64,000 bases of DNA from Norana najaformis (lineage: Eukaryota; Annelida; Clitellata; Crassiclitellata; Hormogastridae), in the NCBI GenBank assembly GCA_964023275.1, contig OZ029919.1, forward strand, positions 3,555,367 through 3,619,366, read 5' to 3'. The first letter of the stretch is position 1, and each line of letters begins with the position of its first letter. A program made the position numbers and the translations under genes. This document shows, piece by piece, positions 60,501-64,000 of this stretch. The notes beneath the pieces were generated by a model. The model did not search any database. It saw only the letters and a list, made by a program, of their open reading frames with translations, and was not told the origin of the DNA.

Positions 60501-62388
60501 CCTGAGTTACAAGCATGAGTACTGTGCTGGCAATAACAAGTGCAATCAGAAATACAGGCAATATAAACCCAAGCATTACCTGAAACTTATTCACACATTG
60601 CTAATTGCAATGTAATCAAATTTTATTACACATACATGTGTTGAGAGATAACTTACTGGCACCTGTTTGCCACGTACCACTTTTAAGAACTAACAAAACA
60701 GGAATTTGTATTTAAGAGATATTTTTAAATTACAGGAAAAAATTGTTATGCTCACCTGAAACAGCAGTTCTCAAATCAGTCATATCTGCTGATTACCCTC
60801 TAGTATCATTTAGGTAACAAAAGTTAAACAAGATGATTTTGATTTTCGACGAGTAAAATCAGCAGTACACCATTTTCTCAGGATGAAATCCAAACACGAA
60901 GTTTTAACTGCAATAGTTACAAACACATTTTTGAACAAATACTTTCAATACAAAGGCAGAAAAAACTGAAAAATTAAGTCTTTATTGAACAATAGGTAAG
61001 CCAGCTTAATTTAATAAAACCACCATTCATGTTACGATGAAACATGACAGCAAATCAAAGCACATGGTCCACTTGGTATTATGTAAATCTCATGATTTAA
61101 GAATCACATAATGCAACATTTGGTGCGGTCAGGCTGTGTAACCACTATGATCAAGTTCTCTGCACATGATTGCCTCCTTCACCAGGCAGATTAATTTGGT
61201 TTTGGCACAAGCTTGTTATTAATGGGCATGCCCTGCAATGCATTGGGAGACTTCTGCCTTAGCTCTTTGCCGCCTCTCCCTTGAGAAGTAATTGAGCACC
61301 ACACCTCTTCCATACATTGGAGACCATGGGAAAAAATTCAGTTATGTGGTGCAGGGCATAACTTCATGGTGTATCAAGACACAAGGCTGGGCACTTTAAA
61401 GATGTTGCTCATTCTGCATTTAATTAAACCCATAAAAAGCCACACCTCATTCATAATTCTGCTTGTGCAGTACAAATTCCATAATAGTGATACAATAATA
61501 TGTACAGATTTTACACGACTGACGAACAAAGGCATTTACAATGCACTAACGCATGCACTACAATGCATCGCATGCACTGCTGGTGGAGAAAAATACTCGA
61601 ACAAAAGAAACTGAATTCAGCCAGCTGTTCAATTTTTTATTTGGTTTTAACATGCTGATTTTAATCACAGATCTAATAAGTACATGCATGGTCACAAATG
61701 CGCACTATCTGAACACAAAATAATCATAAATTGCAGTCGTTCTGGCTGGCCGTCAGATCGCTTTGCATTCAACTTCCGCACAATCGACGCAGGCATGACT
61801 AAGCGGATTGTTTTTTAGTGCCTACTCATGCAACTCAAACACACCGAAGCTTGTGAAAAACTGCCAACGTCGTCAAAATCGTTATCGTATGCCCCCCTCG
61901 AACGAAGAAATCTCAAATCTCCGGATATCTTCTTCTTGCTGCAGTAAAATGGCGAACGCTTCCAGCCCTGTAACACAACCTTAGGCAGCCATGTAGATCA
62001 TCCACCATCCTGTCGATCCGCAGACCCGATCCAAAAGGGCGAAGGTCGTTCAACACAACGACGATCCGCCAATGAACACGTGTACAGCACGTGAACACGG
62101 CATGCACAATGAGTATACGCCGCATGCACAACACATGCTCTGATCGGCGCAGGCAACAACCCAGTGCGGCGGACCTAACGCCCAAGGCCAACATCAACAT
62201 AATAACATCGCGGGCAGCGCGTCGGGGTCTATCTGCGAGCCGAAAATGGTCGGCATCTCAAAGGCAGAACGACGGAAGGCAGCATCAACACCAGTAGCAG
62301 AGAAACGGGCGAGTGGTAAACTTACCGACGAATCTGCGGAAATGGCCGTCTTCCTTTTAACCCCGGAGATTGAATGAAATGTAGTCAT
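42524..62388 (-). CDS. DUF3715 (TASOR/TEX15-type) giant nuclear protein
   Basis: Ten exons join in phase: 60022-59878, 59596-59451, 58975-58875, 58476-58339, 57997-46872, 46106-45989, 45387-45333, 44485-44052, 43538-43389, 42622-42524, giving 4,170 residues to the stop; one or two further 5' exons remain uncertain. The first ~200 residues carry the DUF3715 pattern: ILQLIHESFLD, FQQKKLEMEQE, EEYLFTCYKSDE.., GLNVQQSKFNFLGDSLLGV, CKHADIQL, and RPRQCVPQAYVEF. In TASOR, a HUSH-complex silencing factor, this is a pseudo-PARP domain; TEX15 acts in germline transposon silencing. A helical segment follows (57395-56930). Then come roughly 2,700 disordered Ser/Glu/Lys-rich residues with strong nuclear signals (KKRKRNRSSGRKRKRKK near 54.05 kb), coiled-coil-like helices near the exon end (47.45-46.88 kb), and an Arg/Ser-rich, then Gly/Tyr/Arg-rich C-terminus. 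DUF3715 membership is likely; orthology to TASOR, TASOR2 or TEX15 cannot be decided by eye, so a role in silencing is inference. Confidence 0.85.
43063..43243. repeat. Intronic duplicate (copy 1), pairs with 44984-45171
   Basis: Both copies contain GACTTACCACATCTT.CCTTA, AGGAATTTGGAATGGTTTTT, GTTACAGAAGT.ATTGGGTTA and CCTTCTATTCAATTGCTGGC in the same order. They flank the exon 44485-44052 of the DUF3715 gene. On the sense strand each copy has a consensus donor (GTG|GTAAGT). Confidence 0.8.
43235..43320. repeat. Short tandem repeat, ~25-bp unit
   Basis: AACTCAACTACATTTAGAACC-type unit present about three times, directly abutting the intronic duplicate. Confidence 0.8.
43750..43832 (-). mobile_element. 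Tail-A fragment in an intron
   Basis: AAACTCAAGATTTCGATGGC, AAAAAGCTAAGCAGCAGGAA, CCAGCTTATTCACAGGCACT and CAGTCAA are the reverse complement of tail family A, with decay. Confidence 0.55.
44702..44810 (-). pseudogene. 5S rRNA-derived fragment (pseudogene or SINE3 head)
   Basis: On the minus strand AGTAGGGTTAGTACTTGGAT and GGGTGACTGCTTATGAAGTA, then CCATGT and GGTGCCCACTT, align with the 3' half of animal 5S rRNA, including the box C core (GTTAGTACTTGGATGGG). The 5' half is recognisable only as GAAGGCTCAGTGAGGTTAAG. Substitutions in conserved positions rule out a functional gene. It sits in an intron of the DUF3715 gene, same strand. Confidence 0.75.
44984..45171. repeat. Intronic duplicate (copy 2)
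   Basis: Partner of 43063-43243. Relative to copy 1 it has a 12-base insertion (GTTGCCATCATC on the sense strand), which keeps a short sense-strand frame open, and an AG acceptor-like site (TTTTAG|TG) that copy 1 lacks. Confidence 0.8.
46140..46330. other. Intronic DNA, unassigned
   Basis: The open minus-strand frame at 46133-46324 has no splice support. CCCCTATGGAAGGTAGGGAA-type sequence looks repeat-like but I cannot place it. Confidence 0.35.
46375..46545 (-). mobile_element. tRNA-derived SINE in an intron
   Basis: Minus strand: GCGTGACACAGTGGTTGCTC, AGGTGGCATGC, CGGGTTTGAACC (B box), AGACTCTTTGTGATGACC. It has the same head as the SINE at 19786, in the intron between exons 57997-46872 and 46106-45989. 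Confidence 0.6.
52236..52352 (-). repeat. 39-bp coding tandem repeat (3 copies)
   Basis: Within the 11.1-kb exon, the unit AADTSNKDSLLGR is repeated three times with one Ser-to-Gly change. At DNA level the copies differ by about one base, so it arose recently and preserves frame. Confidence 0.9.
61850..61967 (-). other. Tentative second exon of the DUF3715 gene
   Basis: After TTGTGTTACAG at 61968 the frame continues open in phase 0 from the exon at 62388-62326: GWKRSPFYCSKKKISGDL, basic, then acidic (AYDNDFDDVGS). A stop follows, and the best donor (TCG|GTGTGT) does not give the phase needed by the next certain exon at 60022. Another exon or an alternative donor is therefore required. Confidence 0.3.
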
Positions 62389-62520
62389 CGATACACAGAC
62401 AAAGGATATCAGGCGGTAGAGCTGCCTTTGCCTAAACGGCTGAAGGGGTTCCAGCGAAACCTGAGTCGATCGGCTTTCACCTTGCGGGGCTGAGTCCGCC
62501 TAGCCACTCTGTGAATGTAT
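61900..62520 (-). promoter_or_regulatory. CpG-rich 5' region of the DUF3715 gene
   Basis: CpG dinucleotides are far denser here than in the AT-rich flanks, and the interval surrounds the putative first coding exon. This is typical of a broad promoter. No TATA box recognised. Confidence 0.45.
62326..62388 (-). other. Putative first coding exon of the DUF3715 gene
   Basis: ATG at 62388 opens 21 codons (MTTFHSISGVKRKTAISADS, S) ending in a strong donor TCG|GTAAGT. It lies in the CpG-rich region just upstream of the DUF3715 exons on the same strand. Joining directly to 60022 would be out of phase, so an exon is missing between them. Confidence 0.5.
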
Positions 62521-62902
62521 GCCAGTCTGTTACAACCGCGTGGGTCTTGAAGCGATCGGCACCCAGCGATTATCGGATGATGTTTACATATTGGCTGCGT
62601 GAGTGTACAGGATGGTCAAACCATATTAATTGGAGGCCACTTGGACGAGAGTGTTAGTAATACAACGCGTACAAGATGGTTGTTGTTCCGAAGCAGTTAA
62701 GTCTTCAACGGTACGAACGTGATACACTGAAGACTGGGCATTTATATTTTAAAACGGTTATTGCATATCTACTGTATATTCGTACTAACGAATGAAATGA
62801 ACGTACAGACAGCTCATTTACTTCAGGGTGATGACGCCGGTTCGCGTCCCGTTCGTGACTTATTTCAGAGGTTTGAATCTCCGACTAGCACGGTCTGTGA
62901 AC

Positions 62903-63036
62903 GGGGACCTTAACTGGCGTGGCGCCCATTCAAACGGGCAGGGGTGGTGAAGGATCTCACCGGATTAATTCACCGGAAAAAGAGCAGGGTCGAGGCCATA
63001 TGGTCGCTACAGAAAAACATCTACATTTGCATTTAC
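62903..63036 (+). repeat. Dispersed repeat family D
   Basis: GGGACCTTAACTGGCGTGGC, GCCCATTCAAACGGGCAGGG, GTGGTGAAGGATCTCAC, GAGCAGGGTCGAGGCCATAT and ACATTTGCATTTA match 39955-40086. Confidence 0.65.
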
Positions 63037-63039
63037 CTG

Positions 63040-64000
63040 TGCAAAACAAAGTAGAATTGAAAAGAACTGATCGAGTTGAATAAATTTGTATAAGAAAACT
63101 TGACCACAACATCAACGTGGATGAAGAAACGTGTATGCGAGAAAATGAACGATTACGCTGGTAAAAGGGGTACATTACTCAACACAGGCGCACCGTTGCG
63201 GTATCGGTTTTGGATTTTTAAGGGCTAGAGTAGGCCTAATTTTTATTTTGTCCACGTAAATATCAACACGGCATTTAGTGATATGCATTAAACGTGACTT
63301 GTGTGCATGTGTAGTATGGTCTCCCATATGGATAATCTAACACTGGCAGATTAAATACGAAGGACGATAAGGTGGAATAACTATACGTGTTTTACTATGG
63401 CGACCGTGTGTGGCCGCGACACTGCTCATTTTTCAGTGAATTTATCAGGCGAGATCCTTCACCACCGTTGCCCGTTTGAATGGGCGCCGCGCTATTTAAG
63501 GTCATCGTGTACTGACCATATTTAAGTTAAACAACTCTTGGATCGTACGTATTGTTGGAAGAAATAAAGTCAACTTGAATTTTCAAGAGAAGAGAACAGG
63601 ACTTGAATGCAACGCCAAACGGAGTTAACGCAGAATCTACTGGAGACACTGGTGTCTTAAATGATATGCCACTCAGGAATATGTGCTCATGCTGTAGTTT
63701 TCGGCGCTATCAATACGCATATTTGGTTAAAAATATCGACCTTTATCACCAGCACGAGTTTTATTTTTATGTGTCGGATATAGGGCATGATTTGTAGGGA
63801 GGGAGATTGGCTCGGACCATTCACCAGTGGAGTGCACTTTCCATTCTAAGTACAAAATGCACCTGGTCGGAGACGAAATGAAGCGAATACAAAATGATAA
63901 TTTGAAACGCCTGGTCAGTCTGTGTTTTGCAATCAAGCATGAGCCGCACATAATTTACATTGGGTCAGTTGTGCAGTTTGTTCCAATGAGGCCGAGTATC
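63040..64000. other. Intergenic, no gene recognised
   Basis: It contains an inverted partial copy of family D at 63450-63503 (GAGATCCTTCACCACCGTTG, CCCGTTTGAATGGGCGCC). Remaining frames are short and unlike known proteins. Confidence 0.45.

Overview
This is animal nuclear DNA. Genes are split by GT-AG introns with matching phases, intergenic DNA is full of retrotransposon 3' ends, SINEs, MITEs and microsatellites, and there are no operons. An antistasin-family gene, a PAK kinase and a DUF3715 gene together suggest a marine invertebrate, perhaps a lophotrochozoan; I cannot name the species.

Three protein-coding genes can be assembled from splice sites and phase. (1) About 5.1-21.1 kb, minus strand: a secreted, membrane-anchored giant built from 105 tandem antistasin-like domains (28 residues, 84 bp each). 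It has a signal-peptide exon at 19.3 kb, one 8.9-kb array exon ending in a transmembrane helix, and a 41-residue cytoplasmic tail exon at 5.4-5.5 kb. One extra T at about 8278 breaks the frame six domains before the membrane anchor. (2) 32.6-37.2 kb, plus strand: a complete six-exon p21-activated kinase of 503 residues (CRIB, autoinhibitory-like segment, kinase), with no N-terminal Nck-type or PIX-binding region. (3) 42.5-62.4 kb, minus strand: a DUF3715 (TASOR/TEX15-type) protein of at least 4,170 residues, with one exon of 11.1 kb and an Arg/Ser/Tyr/Gly-rich C-terminus. Genes 2 and 3 converge tail to tail.

The remainder (1-5 kb, 21-32 kb, 37-42 kb, 62-64 kb and the introns) holds non-LTR retrotransposon 3' ends with a shared tail, two tRNA-derived SINE copies, a 5S-rRNA-derived fragment, two copies of a MITE, a hAT-like MITE, a foldback element, and long (TACA)n, (AAT)n and (GAT)n arrays. 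I see no real rRNA or tRNA gene and no CRISPR.

The strongest candidate for something undescribed is the antistasin array. The residue at the position equivalent to the antistasin reactive site changes in a strict periodic order: Arg/Ala alternating in the N-terminal third and Leu-Leu-Arg in the C-terminal two thirds. The protein therefore looks like an ordered, membrane-tethered multi-specific protease-inhibitor cable whose tail carries a PPxY motif.
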